A DNA stretch of 64,000 nt, from NCBI RefSeq assembly GCF_026130175.1, contig NZ_JAIGNI010000011.1, positions 1-64,000 of the forward strand, written 5' to 3'. Of the stretch, positions 16,596 through 25,707 are shown piece after piece; position 1 is the stretch's first letter; each line of letters begins with the position of its first letter. Under the pieces are notes generated by a model, which saw only the letters and a program-made list of their open reading frames with translations, searched no databases and had not been told where the DNA came from. The position numbers and the translations under genes are program-made. The stretch comes from Lyngbya sp. CCAP 1446/10. Its GTDB lineage: Bacteria > Cyanobacteriota > Cyanobacteriia > Cyanobacteriales > Microcoleaceae.

Positions 16596-16832
16596 TTACC
16601 AATCCTCATGGGGTAAGGACATAAATTGGATCTTTGCCAAAACAGGATCTAGTTCAGAGGACTCTTCAGAATAGACTTGATTGAGTTTGCTCAAAATTCG
16701 ATCGCGATTGTATCGTCGTAGATATGCTTGCAATGCTTTTGTATAAAGCTCACTGCGCGATAACCCTAACTGACTGGCCAATGTCTCGGCTTCTTCAAAA
16801 ACTAAATCTGGAAGTGAAATTGCAGTTTTCAT
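16596..16832 (-). CDS. orphan ribbon-helix-helix antitoxin (MazE-like)
   Basis: A 78-residue protein beginning MKTAISLPDLVFEEAETLA, the usual beta strand plus helix of ribbon-helix-helix antitoxins. LGLSRSELYTKALQAYL at residues 23-39 is the second helix pair, and the acidic tail ends SLPHEDW. A longer frame exists, but this ATG matches the family N-terminus. In complete systems a MazF endoribonuclease follows directly; here only repeat DNA follows (16413-16595), so the toxin seems lost. Confidence 0.75.
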   Translation of the reverse strand: MKTAISLPDLVFEEAETLASQLGLSRSELYTKALQAYLRRYNRDRILSKLNQVYSEESSELDPVLAKIQFMSLPHEDW

Positions 16833-16926
16833 AGTTTTTCCTGCTGTCACTGTTACTACATAATATTGATTATACCACAGAAAAATCACCTCAATCTCTT
16901 CTCTAATATTCGCCATCAAAACAGCT

Positions 16927-17652
16927 ATGAAATTTAATCGTTTTGGAAAATATCCGATCGCCTTTATGCTAGTATTGCTATGTGCGATCGGTCTGCACCA
17001 ACCAATATTTGTCCGCGCCCAAGAACCGCCAAGAGTGGAAATTACCCAACCAGAACCAAGCCCGATCGCACCTGACAGCATTTTCATGAGTCAACTTCCC
17101 AATTGGGCGCGCCTTGTTGACATCCGCAAAGTAAATCCCAAAATTCGCCTCGATATCCGCTACGCCACTGCGAACAATTTCTTGAAACGAAAGCTTTACT
17201 CTCAAGCCAAATGCGCTTTAAGAAGTTCTGTCGCTCAAAAATTAGCGCTAGTTCAAACAGACTTAGAAAAAATCGGATTGGGTTTGAAAGTTTACGATTG
17301 CTACAGGCCTTTTTCTGTGACTAAGCAAATGTGGGAATTTTTGCCAGATCCGAACTATGTTGCTAATCCGGCTAGGGGTTCGCGGCACAATCGCGGTGCG
17401 GCTGTGGATTTAACTTTAGTCGATCGCACCGGCAAAGAATTAGAAATGCCCACACCCTATGACGATTTTACCAAAAAAGCTCACAGAGATTACAACGGTG
17501 GCAGCGCCCAATCTCGGAAAAATCGTCAAACGCTTGAAAATGCGATGAAAAAACAGGGATTTATTGGTATCACAACTGAATGGTGGCACTTTGATTCGGA
17601 AGATTGGCAGAAGTTTGCGATTCTTGATGTGTCGCTTACTGAAATTCCTTAA
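16927..17652 (+). CDS. D-alanyl-D-alanine dipeptidase, VanX/DdpX type (peptidase M15D)
   Basis: A 241-residue zinc dipeptidase with an N-terminal signal or anchor (hydrophobic residues about 10-27), so it is likely periplasmic. The zinc motif SRHNRGAAVDLTL is at about residues 156-168 (His158 and Asp165 as ligands) and EWWHFDSEDW near 218-227 supplies the third ligand and the catalytic Glu. The substrate-binding VYDCYRPFS is near 121. VanX homologues outside resistance operons probably recycle D-Ala-D-Ala from the wall. No van genes lie nearby, so this is not evidence of glycopeptide resistance. Confidence 0.9.
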   Translation: MKFNRFGKYPIAFMLVLLCAIGLHQPIFVRAQEPPRVEITQPEPSPIAPDSIFMSQLPNWARLVDIRKVNPKIRLDIRYATANNFLKRKLYSQAKCALRSSVAQKLALVQTDLEKIGLGLKVYDCYRPFSVTKQMWEFLPDPNYVANPARGSRHNRGAAVDLTLVDRTGKELEMPTPYDDFTKKAHRDYNGGSAQSRKNRQTLENAMKKQGFIGITTEWWHFDSEDWQKFAILDVSLTEIP

Positions 17653-17670
17653 TTAGCTAAGGATCGCAAA

Positions 17671-17752
17671 TTAAATAACTTACAATTTTAATTGTTATTG
17701 TGGGGTGGGCGGGAGAGCCCGCCCACCCCACAAACTTGTGTAAGTTATTTAA
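17671..17752. repeat. nested palindrome between convergent genes
   Basis: Outer arms TTAAATAACTTACA (17671-17684) and TGTAAGTTATTTAA (17739-17752), perfect over 14 bases. Inner arms of 16 G/C-rich bases (17698-17713 and 17718-17733) are also perfect, with a 4-base AGAG loop. It may act as a bidirectional terminator, or be a palindromic element. Confidence 0.75.
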
Positions 17753-17799
17753 TTCTCATTCCTAAGACGGCGGTTGAAACCGCCCGGTGTTCTTGGGAA

Positions 17800-18639
17800 T
17801 TAACGGACTTGCACATAAAATTCGTATTCATAGCCGCGGAAATTTGAGTCTAGTTGAAATGTATAATTTCCAGTAACAGGGATTTTTCCAGTCCACTCTG
17901 TTTGATTATCCCGATCAGAATTTCCTAAAGTTGTGCCACCAGGAGTCAGAATTAGCGGGAAAACATCTTTCCGATTCTTAACAATCATTGTTTGATTTTT
18001 GGCTGCCCGAATCTTGTAGGAATGGCTGCCGCCGCCGATAATTCGACCTTTAACAATGGCTTCATCTCCCCCAGGCAGAAAATTAATCTGCTGGTTCACA
18101 TTCACACAACTGCTTTCGGTGCGATTTTTGGCAATCCAACCGGGCGGATCGGTAATTCGCAGCCAACCGTTTTGTTCTTCGGCGACTGAAACAAAGGTAT
18201 TATTTTGGAGTTTTCCTACTATTTTGCTGCCGTTGACTTGCGGGCGCGATCGCACATTTAGCGGTGGATTCGGATCGCTGACTACAGCCATACTGATTTT
18301 ACAGCCGGAATTGGGCGGTGTGACAACTACTGCGCCAACTTTTTGCTGCGAGACTCCGGCGATTTGCGGTGGTTCAAGTGCGGGGCTTTGGGCTGGTTGA
18401 GATTCAGATTTCGGGGCTTCCGTAGCCTGGGTTTCTGCTTGCAGAGGTTCTGCTGGCCGAGATTCGGGGTTGTTGGCCGGAACGAGTGAAATCGGGTTTC
18501 TGACGGCTGCTGGCGATTCTGCAACCGGGGGATTGGATTGTTCGATCGCACCCGACTGTATAGTTGCAGCAGCCACTCCCACGGCTGTTGCTAGCCCTGC
18601 TAAGCCTGTGATGATGATTTGAGTAGAAGTAAATGACAT
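17800..18639 (-). CDS. exported protein with an SH3-like domain
   Basis: A 279-residue protein with an N-terminal signal peptide or anchor (about residues 7-27). A Pro/Ala/Glu/Ser-rich linker (about 30-100) is followed by a bacterial SH3 domain at about 113-178 (DPNPPLNVRSRPQVNGSKI, GWLRITDPPGWIAK). The final 90 residues resemble a beta-sandwich of the pre-peptidase type (GKIPVTGNYTFQLDSN). It probably sits in the periplasm and may bind peptidoglycan or other wall material through the SH3 domain. The specific role is unknown. Confidence 0.82.
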   Translation of the reverse strand: MSFTSTQIIITGLAGLATAVGVAAATIQSGAIEQSNPPVAESPAAVRNPISLVPANNPESRPAEPLQAETQATEAPKSESQPAQSPALEPPQIAGVSQQKVGAVVVTPPNSGCKISMAVVSDPNPPLNVRSRPQVNGSKIVGKLQNNTFVSVAEEQNGWLRITDPPGWIAKNRTESSCVNVNQQINFLPGGDEAIVKGRIIGGGSHSYKIRAAKNQTMIVKNRKDVFPLILTPGGTTLGNSDRDNQTEWTGKIPVTGNYTFQLDSNFRGYEYEFYVQVR

Positions 18640-18966
18640 AAAAAACCCCTCTGTATTTATACTGATAATTTTTGTTTTGGAGTTGGCGCGAGGCTAGAAT
18701 TTTGATAGGTAAAATACTTGGTTAGGGCAGATTTATCTGGATTTTCCCGGAAAAATTGGCGGGCTCGCCATTCCATCTAGAGTGAAAATACTTAATCAGG
18801 GCTGAGGTTTCCGCATTAGTTCCTAAAATTTAACATCGATGATTGTCACAATCATTTCACTCCATCTATACTTGACACCTGTAGTGATGGTACTGTTGCG
18901 GTGAGCCAGTTCCGCGCAAATATGGTAAAGTAGCCGTCCGGCGCGAGGCGCAGTTTAGTAGCTAAA
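18640..18966. other. intergenic region upstream of the NACHT gene
   Basis: A 327-base divergent region. No gene, repeat or clear promoter was recognised. Confidence 0.5.
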
Positions 18967-20334
18967 ATGTCAAGATTTATTCCTTTCAGATTACAACCAC
19001 CTCGCGATCGACTACTTTCGGAAGTAAAGCGAGAAGTCCAAGCAGGCCGATCGCAGTCTTTGCACGCTTCTGTGGTGGCTAACCTCAGCCAAGACTCCCA
19101 GCCTGTTGGTGCTAGTCGCTGTTGGGATGTGGAAGTGAAAGCCGGCAACCGTCCGAGTTTTCGGCTTCCTCCCAAAGCTAGCATTTCTAAAGTGTTCGAT
19201 CGCACCGGCGGCAAATTGGTCATTTTGGGAGCGATCGGTGCAGGCAAAACCACCACGCTGCTAGAATTGGCTCTGGTGTTAGTTTCCCGCGCCCAAAAAG
19301 ATGCTAGTTTGCCTGTACCGGTGTTGTTTGAACTCGGATCGTGGAAAGCAGAATCCGGGGCGATCGCAGATTGGTTAATTGCTCAGCTTCAGTTCAAATA
19401 CGGCATCTCTCCTGCTGTGGGCAAAAAATGGCTCGCCGAACAAAAATTATTGCCTCTCCTCGACGGTTTGGACGAAGTGGAAACCCACCGCCAAAATAGC
19501 TGCATTCAAGCAATCAATCAGTTTTTGGAAAGCGAATTTAAACCCAAACATTTAGTAGCTTGCAGCAGTTTTGAAGTCTACAAAAACTGTCAAACTAGAT
19601 TTAAATTGCAAGCAGCAGTTTTGCTGAAACCTTTGACAGAAAATCAAATTCAAAACTATCTGCTAGAAGCCAGAAGCCGCGAACTTTGGTACAGCATCGA
19701 AAAAGAGCCGGAGTTGCTGAAGTTGGCAAAAACTCCCTTGTTGTTGAGCATGATGGCTTTGGCTTACGATGATATTTTAATCGAATCTTGGAAGCGTATA
19801 ACTTCCGCAGAAGAACAGCGCAAATATCTGTTAACTGCCTACATTCGCCATCAAATGACCGGGGAAGTCAAGCAGTATCCCAGAAATAAGGAACTGCGGC
19901 CCGAACAAATTCGCCACTGGCTGGGATGGTTGGCGAGAAAAATGGAACAGCAAGGATTTCAAGAATTTCACCTCGATCGCATCCCGTCTAGTTGGCTGCA
20001 AACAGGCGAGGAACAGCGCAAGTATAAGTTTGGGGTTAAGCTCGTTGGCGGGCTGATTTGGGTGATTTTGGGATTAATTTTCACCCTAGTCTCCGGGTCG
20101 ATTTGGGGATTGATTGCGGGTGCTGCGGCTGCGGTAATTAGTGCTTTGCTGCCGCCAATTCCGGCGATTGAAAGTTTTATGTTGCGCCTCGTGCTGTGGT
20201 CTAGCGGTCATATTCCTTGGGATTACAGGCGTTTTCTGGATGCTGCGGGCGATCGACTGTTGCTGCAAAAAACGGGCGATCGGCGTTATCGATTTATCCA
20301 CGATTTATTGCAAAAACATTTTGCTGAAATCTAA
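18967..20334 (+). CDS. membrane-associated NACHT-family NTPase
   Basis: A 455-residue protein. The NACHT NTPase has Walker A GAIGAGKTT at residues 88-96 and Walker B LLPLLDGLDEV at 161-171. Two hydrophobic segments (about 356-378 and 379-398) anchor the C-terminal part, followed by a conserved FIHDLLQKHFAEI end. The first 75 residues are basic and carry no recognised effector domain. It lacks WD40 or TPR repeats. Membrane NACHT proteins of this shape are common in filamentous cyanobacteria, and some relatives act as antiphage sensors. No defence role is shown here. The coding sequence stands alone. Confidence 0.85.
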   Translation: MSRFIPFRLQPPRDRLLSEVKREVQAGRSQSLHASVVANLSQDSQPVGASRCWDVEVKAGNRPSFRLPPKASISKVFDRTGGKLVILGAIGAGKTTTLLELALVLVSRAQKDASLPVPVLFELGSWKAESGAIADWLIAQLQFKYGISPAVGKKWLAEQKLLPLLDGLDEVETHRQNSCIQAINQFLESEFKPKHLVACSSFEVYKNCQTRFKLQAAVLLKPLTENQIQNYLLEARSRELWYSIEKEPELLKLAKTPLLLSMMALAYDDILIESWKRITSAEEQRKYLLTAYIRHQMTGEVKQYPRNKELRPEQIRHWLGWLARKMEQQGFQEFHLDRIPSSWLQTGEEQRKYKFGVKLVGGLIWVILGLIFTLVSGSIWGLIAGAAAAVISALLPPIPAIESFMLRLVLWSSGHIPWDYRRFLDAAGDRLLLQKTGDRRYRFIHDLLQKHFAEI

Positions 20335-20458
20335 ATTGAGGAGCTTGACAAAAATCACTATTCATGATATAAGACCGGGCGGTTTAAACCGCGGCTACAC
20401 AGACAAAACCCGCCTCCGCGGGTTGAAGAGTACCTAGTAAAAATGCGTTACTTTCTTC

Positions 20459-20625
20459 ATTCCGCGGAGGCCCAATTCGTTTGTGTAGACGCGGTTTCAA
20501 CCGCCGTCTGATCTTGATTCCGCGGAGGCCCAATTCGTTTGTGTAGACGCGGTTTCAACCGCCGTCTGATCTTGATTCCGCGGAGGCCCAATTCGTTTGT
20601 GTAGACGCGGTTTCAACCGCCGTCT
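20459..20625. repeat. 58-base tandem repeat, three copies
   Basis: Copies begin at 20459, 20517 and 20575 with a 58-base period and are almost identical over ATTCCGCGGAGGCCCAATTC. Each includes the palindromic GCGGTTTCAACCGCCGTC segment. Related single copies occur near 16513, 17764, 20380, 32714 and 48250-48410. The third copy runs into the end of the Uma2 gene. Confidence 0.9.
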
Positions 20626-21190
20626 TTGGTGGTATTTTTGCCATCTGAAATAGCTGTTCCGCGCTAAATTCTAATCCATCAAAAAGTGGATCTTTTAATA
20701 GAGTATCTCCCATATAAGTCTGCGGTGCTGCATCGGGGTAAAAAACAGTAATACTTCTAGCCTTGCTATCTACCACCCAAACCCGCAAAACCTTAGCATC
20801 TAAATAATTTCTCGCCTTGGCCGCTAACTGACCGAAAGTTGGTTCGGGTGAAATAATTTCTATGACTAATTCTGGGACAACAGGACAGGCTTCATCTTGA
20901 TTCCAGTCAGGAGATAAGCGTTCGTAAGAAACATATAAAAGGTCTGGTACGGGAACCCAGTCTCGCCCCAATCTGGTTAATTTCACTGCCCATTCTACAC
21001 CAATTTCTCCCCGTTCCTCACCCCACTGTTCGAGGATTTTGATGAGGCTTCTGGTGAGGCGAGAATGAAATTTTTTCGGTGACATCTTCGGTACTGCTTG
21101 ATTGTCAATAAGTTCGTAAGTAATATCGCCTTCTCCTTCGGGGAGAGTGAGAAATTCTTCGAGAGTTAGTTCTGTTTTTGTCTGGAACAT
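20555..21190 (-). CDS. Uma2-type PD-(D/E)xK endonuclease-like protein
   Basis: A 211-residue member of the Uma2/DUF820 family, very abundant in cyanobacteria and of uncertain biological role. The nuclease core is seen as VPVPDLLYVS (Asp near residue 82) and PELVIEIISPEP (Glu near 110). LTLEEFLTLPEG opens the protein. The last 25 residues (KTAVETASTQTNWASAESRSDGG) are encoded by the 58-base tandem repeat and are not family sequence, so the original stop codon has been lost or replaced. Cytosolic. Confidence 0.88.
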   Translation of the reverse strand: MFQTKTELTLEEFLTLPEGEGDITYELIDNQAVPKMSPKKFHSRLTRSLIKILEQWGEERGEIGVEWAVKLTRLGRDWVPVPDLLYVSYERLSPDWNQDEACPVVPELVIEIISPEPTFGQLAAKARNYLDAKVLRVWVVDSKARSITVFYPDAAPQTYMGDTLLKDPLFDGLEFSAEQLFQMAKIPPKTAVETASTQTNWASAESRSDGG

Positions 21191-21244
21191 AATATTCCTC
21201 TGCTGTCGGCAGGCAAGTTAGGATTATTTTAACTTAAATATTTA

Positions 21245-21273
21245 TTGACATAATACAAATGTTATGATATGTG
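21245..21273 (+). promoter_or_regulatory. candidate pdhB promoter
   Basis: TTGACA (21245-21250), a 17-base spacer and TATGTG (21268-21273), about 110 bases before the pdhB ATG. The -10 box is imperfect. Confidence 0.35.
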
Positions 21274-21381
21274 TGGGCAAAATCTCCAGTCTTAACTGCC
21301 AAATGTACGATCGCATCCTCATCCGCACCCCAAAAGGTTAAGATTCTAATCTGACCTCCTGCAATCATTGCTTGACCTCCT

Positions 21382-22365
21382 ATGGCAGAAACTTTATTGT
21401 TCAACGCGCTCCGCGAGGCGTTAGACGAAGAAATGGCCCGCGACTCCTCTGTATTCGTACTCGGCGAAGACGTAGGTCAATACGGTGGTTCCTACAAAGT
21501 CACCAAAGACCTCTACGAGAAATATGGCGAGCTCCGAGTGCTCGATACCCCGATCGCCGAAAATAGCTTTACAGGCATGGCAGTCGGCGCAGCAATGACG
21601 GGATTGCGGCCGGTCATCGAAGGCATGAACATGGGCTTTTTGCTGCTCGCGTTCAACCAAATTTCTAATAACGCCGGAATGCTGCGCTACACCTCCGGCG
21701 GCAACTTCAAAATGCCGATGGTGATTCGCGGGCCCGGCGGCGTGGGCCGACAACTCGGCGCGGAACATTCCCAGCGGTTAGAAGCCTATTTCCAAGCAGT
21801 ACCGGGTTTGAAAATAGTCGCCTGTTCGACTCCCTACAACGCCAAAGGACTCTTAAAATCGGCAATTCGCGACGATAACCCCGTCCTGTTCTTCGAGCAC
21901 GTCCTGCTGTACAACCTCAAGGAAAATTTGCCAGAAACAGAATATTTAGTGCCGTTAGACAAAGCGGAAATTGTGCGATCGGGCAAAGATGTCACCATCT
22001 TGACATATTCCAGGATGCGGCACCACGTCCTGCAAGCCCTGCCCGCACTGCTAAAAGAAGGTTACGATCCCGAAGTAATCGACCTGATTTCTCTCAAACC
22101 CCTCGATATGGAGACGATCGGCGAATCCATTCGCAAAACTCACAAAGTAATTATTGTCGAGGAGTGCATGAAAACCGGAGGTATCGGTGCCGAACTAATT
22201 GCTTCGATTAGCGATCGATTTTTTGACGAACTCGACGCACCAGTTTTGCGCCTGTCTTCACAAGATATTCCCACACCTTACAACGGCAATTTGGAAAGAC
22301 TGACAATTGTCCAGCCAAACCAAATTGTCGAAGCCGTCCAAAAAATGGTAGGTTTGCGAGTATAA
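21382..22365 (+). CDS. pdhB: pyruvate dehydrogenase E1 component, beta subunit
   Basis: With PdhA it decarboxylates pyruvate using thiamine diphosphate, feeding acetyl-CoA to fatty acid synthesis and the TCA cycle. The 327 residues match the cyanobacterial and plastid form. [22 protein letters not shown] at residues 19-40 is the conserved N-terminal motif and [17 protein letters not shown] near 56 follows. [21 protein letters not shown] and [11 protein letters not shown] are also present. It is cytosolic. pdhA is not adjacent, as is usual in cyanobacteria. Repeats separate it from secD. Confidence 0.96.
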   Translation: MAETLLFNALREALDEEMARDSSVFVLGEDVGQYGGSYKVTKDLYEKYGELRVLDTPIAENSFTGMAVGAAMTGLRPVIEGMNMGFLLLAFNQISNNAGMLRYTSGGNFKMPMVIRGPGGVGRQLGAEHSQRLEAYFQAVPGLKIVACSTPYNAKGLLKSAIRDDNPVLFFEHVLLYNLKENLPETEYLVPLDKAEIVRSGKDVTILTYSRMRHHVLQALPALLKEGYDPEVIDLISLKPLDMETIGESIRKTHKVIIVEECMKTGGIGAELIASISDRFFDELDAPVLRLSSQDIPTPYNGNLERLTIVQPNQIVEAVQKMVGLRV

Positions 22366-22621
22366 ATAGTCAGTTGTCAGTTGTTAGTTGATAGTTGATA
22401 GTTGACAGTTGACAGTTGACAGTTGATAGCTGCCATTACCAATTACCAATTACCAATTACCAATTGCCAATTACCAATTGCCAATTACCAATTGCCAATT
22501 ACCAATTACCACTGCCAACTAATTACTGTCACAGGTAAACTGCAAACTACCCCAACCGTGCAGGAATCCACAGTCTCACCAACTGTCAACTATCAACTAT
22601 CAACTGTCAACTACTATAAGT
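22366..22621. repeat. short tandem repeats between pdhB and secD
   Basis: Tandem GTTGATA/GTTGACA heptamers (about 22378-22430), then TTACCAA/TTGCCAA heptamers (about 22436-22510), then TCAACTA/TCAACTG-type heptamers (about 22578-22610). These are the heptanucleotide STRRs typical of filamentous cyanobacteria. Confidence 0.85.
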
Positions 22622-24031
22622 ATGCAAAAACAACGTTCAATATTAGCCCTAATTTTTGTTTTAATCATCGCCGCTATTACTGTAATAGTAACAATTCCGA
22701 CGCGGCTGGGATTAGACTTACAAGGAGGATCGCAACTCACAATTCAGATAAAAACTACCAAAGATATCCCGAAAATTGAAGAACGGGATCTAGAAGCAGT
22801 GAGGCGAATTATCGAAAACCGAGTTAATGGTTTAGGAGTTTCCGAATCAGTTGTACAAACGGTAGGCAACGATCAAATTCTGGTTCAGTTGCCTGGGGTA
22901 AGCGATCCGCAACAAGCGGAACGGGTGCTCGGCGGTACGGCACAGCTAGATTTTCGGCGCGAGACACAGCAAGAAGGAGCTTTTTTGAAGGTCAGAAAAG
23001 AGGAACTTGCCGGACTGGTGGGAAAGCAGCAGGAGTTGCAGGCAAAAGGAGATGCTAAGGCGATCGCAGATAACCAAACTGCGATCGACAAAAAAAATCA
23101 AGAAATTCAACAACTCACCGCCAACCTTTACGAACGTACCGAGATCACCGGCAAAAACCTCAAAGATGCTTTCGCCACATCCAATTCATTAGGCAACACC
23201 TATGCTGTAGCGCTACGCTTCGATACCGAGGGGGCCGAAAAGTTTGCCGAACTGACCAAAAGCATTGCTGGTACAAACCTCACTCTAGGCATTTTTGTAG
23301 ATAACGAACTGATCAGCGCTGCGACAGTTAGTGATCAGTACAAACAAACTGGTATCACAGGCGGTAATGTCGAAATTTCCGGCAACTTTACAGCACAGAA
23401 AGCTAATGACTTGGCGGTGCAATTGCGTGGTGGTGCTTTACCTCTACCAGTCGAGATTATTGAAAACCGCACTGTCGGTGCAAGCTTAGGACGAGATAGC
23501 ATTCAAAGCAGTATTAACGCAGGTATCGGCGGCTTAGTTTTAGTCTTGATTTTCATGGTTGGTTACTATCGACTCCCCGGCGTAATTGCCAATATTGCTC
23601 TGTTAATTTATGCTTTGTTAACTTGGGCAGCCTTCGTGCTGTTGGGAGTAACTTTAACGCTGCCGGGAATTGCTGGTTTTGTGCTCAGCATCGGCATGGC
23701 GGTGGATGCTAACGTGCTGATTTTTGAGCGCACGCGGGAAGAGTTGCGATCGGGAAAGACGCTTTATCGATCGGTAGAATCAGGTTTTTACCGCGCTTTT
23801 TCCAGCATTTTAGACGGTAACGTCACAACGCTGATTGCTTGTACTGCTTTGTTCTGGTTGGGTGCAGGTTTAGTTAAAGGGTTTGCTGTAACGCTAGCAT
23901 TGGGCGTGGTAGTCAGTATGTTTACTGCTCTTACTTGCAGTCGCACTCTACTTTTGGTAGTGTTGGGCTTTCCTGGATTGCGCAAACCTCAGTGGTTTTG
24001 TCCCGGTTTGTCGAAAACTGCTAATAGTTGA
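22622..24031 (+). CDS. secD: protein translocase subunit SecD
   Basis: Part of the SecDF complex that uses the proton gradient to pull preproteins across the membrane. The 469 residues have TM1 at about 8-28, a DLQGGSQLTIQI motif, a large periplasmic P1 domain, and a TM2-6 block from about 300. The conserved GMAVDANVLIFERTREEL near 357 and GNVTTLIACTALFW are characteristic. The P1 domain carries a Lys/Gln-rich insertion (about 125-165) common in cyanobacteria. secF follows 125 bases later, separated by a repeat tract. Confidence 0.96.
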   Translation: MQKQRSILALIFVLIIAAITVIVTIPTRLGLDLQGGSQLTIQIKTTKDIPKIEERDLEAVRRIIENRVNGLGVSESVVQTVGNDQILVQLPGVSDPQQAERVLGGTAQLDFRRETQQEGAFLKVRKEELAGLVGKQQELQAKGDAKAIADNQTAIDKKNQEIQQLTANLYERTEITGKNLKDAFATSNSLGNTYAVALRFDTEGAEKFAELTKSIAGTNLTLGIFVDNELISAATVSDQYKQTGITGGNVEISGNFTAQKANDLAVQLRGGALPLPVEIIENRTVGASLGRDSIQSSINAGIGGLVLVLIFMVGYYRLPGVIANIALLIYALLTWAAFVLLGVTLTLPGIAGFVLSIGMAVDANVLIFERTREELRSGKTLYRSVESGFYRAFSSILDGNVTTLIACTALFWLGAGLVKGFAVTLALGVVVSMFTALTCSRTLLLVVLGFPGLRKPQWFCPGLSKTANS

Positions 24032-24156
24032 CAGTAGTCAGTAGTCAGTAGTCATTGCTGAGATTCTTCCCTCTTCCTTCTTCCCTCTTCCTTCTTCCCT
24101 CTTCCCTCTTCCTTCTTCCTTCTTCCTTCTTCCCTCTTCCTTCTTCCTTCTGACTT
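24032..24156. repeat. heptamer repeat tract between secD and secF
   Basis: An AGTAGTC tandem (about 24033-24053), then a CTTCCTT/CTTCCCT heptamer tract (24061-24150), the same GAAGGAA family as in lnt and at 11381-11440. It enters the intergenic space of an otherwise conserved operon. Confidence 0.85.
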
Positions 24157-25125
24157 ATGCAATTTAGTGTTATCAAACAGCGATCGCTCTGGTGGAGTAT
24201 TTCCGCCGCGATCATCCTTGCAGGTATAGTGTCGATGGCGATTTCTTGGACTCGTCCCGACATCCGCGCACCCCTGCGCCCCAGTTTAGACTTTATCGGC
24301 GGCACTCGGCTGCAATTTGAACTCGACTGCACGAAACCGGAAAATTGTAAACCCATCGATATTGTCAGTGTCCGCCAAGTTTTAGACTCCCAAGGTTTGG
24401 CTGGTAGCAGCATTCAAGTTATCGGCAAAGAACAGCGCGGTTTGTCGCTGCGCACGAAAACTTTAGATGTCGAACAGCGGACTAAGTTGCAAACAGGTTT
24501 GAGCGAGAAAATAGGCACTTTTGCTCCTCAATCTATTCAAATTGATACGGTGGGGCCTACCCTCGGCAAACAGTTGTTTACTTCTGGTTTGCTGGCTTTG
24601 TTGCTTTCCTTTGCAGGCATTACTCTTTATCTGACATTCCGATTTCAGTTAGATTATGCCTTTTTTGCTTTTGTTGCTCTGTTTCACGATGTCTTAATTA
24701 CGCTTGGTGTATTCTCAATTTTGGGTTTAGTTGGAGGACTGGAAGTTGACAGTTTATTTGTCGTCGCCCTCTTGACAATTATCGGTTTTTCTGTTAATGA
24801 TACAGTGGTAATTTACGATCGCGTGCGGGAAGTAATCAAGCTAAATCCCGGACAGTCGATCGATCAAATTGTCGATGATGCCGTCATGCAAACGCTGGGA
24901 AGGTCAATCAACACGACCCTGACAACGCTGCTGACCTTGTTTTCAATCTTTTTGTTTGGTGGAGAAACCCTTAAATACTTTGCTTTAGCATTAATTGTCG
25001 GGTTTATTGCCGGTGCGTATTCCAGTATTTTCATTGCTAGCACGCTGCTAGCTTGGTGGCGCAGTCGCACGGGCCACTCCATCCCCCTCCCCGCAGAAGG
25101 AATCAACCCATCAGAAGAAGTTTAA
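24157..25125 (+). CDS. secF: protein translocase subunit SecF
   Basis: Partner of SecD in the inner or thylakoid membrane. The 322 residues show TM1 at about 13-34, the [12 protein letters not shown] motif near 45, and five C-terminal helices. [16 protein letters not shown] near 212-227 and [15 protein letters not shown] near 248 are SecF signatures. It probably shares a transcript with secD despite the repeat tract. Confidence 0.96.
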   Translation: MQFSVIKQRSLWWSISAAIILAGIVSMAISWTRPDIRAPLRPSLDFIGGTRLQFELDCTKPENCKPIDIVSVRQVLDSQGLAGSSIQVIGKEQRGLSLRTKTLDVEQRTKLQTGLSEKIGTFAPQSIQIDTVGPTLGKQLFTSGLLALLLSFAGITLYLTFRFQLDYAFFAFVALFHDVLITLGVFSILGLVGGLEVDSLFVVALLTIIGFSVNDTVVIYDRVREVIKLNPGQSIDQIVDDAVMQTLGRSINTTLTTLLTLFSIFLFGGETLKYFALALIVGFIAGAYSSIFIASTLLAWWRSRTGHSIPLPAEGINPSEEV

Positions 25126-25240
25126 CGATTGTTGACTGTTAACTGTTGACTGTTAACCGTTAACTGTTGACTGTTAACCGTTAACCGTTAACTGACTAAT
25201 AACCAATAACTAATAACCAATAACTAATAACCAATAATTA
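25126..25240. repeat. heptamer tandem repeats after secF
   Basis: GTTGACT/GTTAACC/GTTAACT heptamers (about 25128-25195), then TAATAACCAATAAC-type repeats (about 25196-25232). Noncoding. Confidence 0.8.
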
Positions 25241-25621
25241 ATGACCAATGACCCAAATTTTCAAATTGAAGTCCAAAGGCTTCACAAACTAACAGTTTAC
25301 GGCCGCTGGTTAACTGTGATATTGCTGTGGATTAGCATCGGTTCTTTGAGTATTTGGAGTTTGCGTCGCGAAATCGGTTTGTGCTTAGAAAACTTCACTT
25401 GGGCGGCGGTACGCTACGGTTTATCTTTTCACCGCTGGCCGACTCTCGGTTTGGGTTTGTGCTTGGGGATGACTTTAGCAGTGCTAACTTGGCAAAGTCG
25501 CAATAAGGTGCGAGGATTGCCCCAGCGAGAAAAACAGGGTTTGGAACAACAAGTGCGCCGAATTCGCCAACAGGGGCCGAGTCATCCTTTGTGGAAGTGG
25601 GTTTGCAAAAATTCGCAGTAG
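25241..25621 (+). CDS. small membrane protein of unknown function
   Basis: A 126-residue protein with two hydrophobic segments (about residues 18-38 and 65-86) and a basic, Gln/Arg-rich cytosolic tail. It begins MTNDPNFQIEVQRLHKLTVYGRWL. It is a conserved cyanobacterial hypothetical protein, often next to secDF. The spacing (115 bases of repeats) allows cotranscription. No functional motif was seen. Confidence 0.75.
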   Translation: MTNDPNFQIEVQRLHKLTVYGRWLTVILLWISIGSLSIWSLRREIGLCLENFTWAAVRYGLSFHRWPTLGLGLCLGMTLAVLTWQSRNKVRGLPQREKQGLEQQVRRIRQQGPSHPLWKWVCKNSQ

Positions 25622-25707
25622 TCAGTAGTCATTAGTCAGTAGTCATTAGTCATTAGTCAGTAGTCAGTAGTTATGTTTTGCGAGTTCATATAGCTCGCGA
25701 ACAGCAG

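Noticed and set aside
16927-17652. Vancomycin-type resistance gene vanX
   Set aside because: The family is right but no vanH, vanA or regulators are near; an exported recycling peptidase fits better.
20459-20625. Possible CRISPR array
   Set aside because: The 58-base units are contiguous and identical throughout, with no variable spacers and no cas genes nearby.
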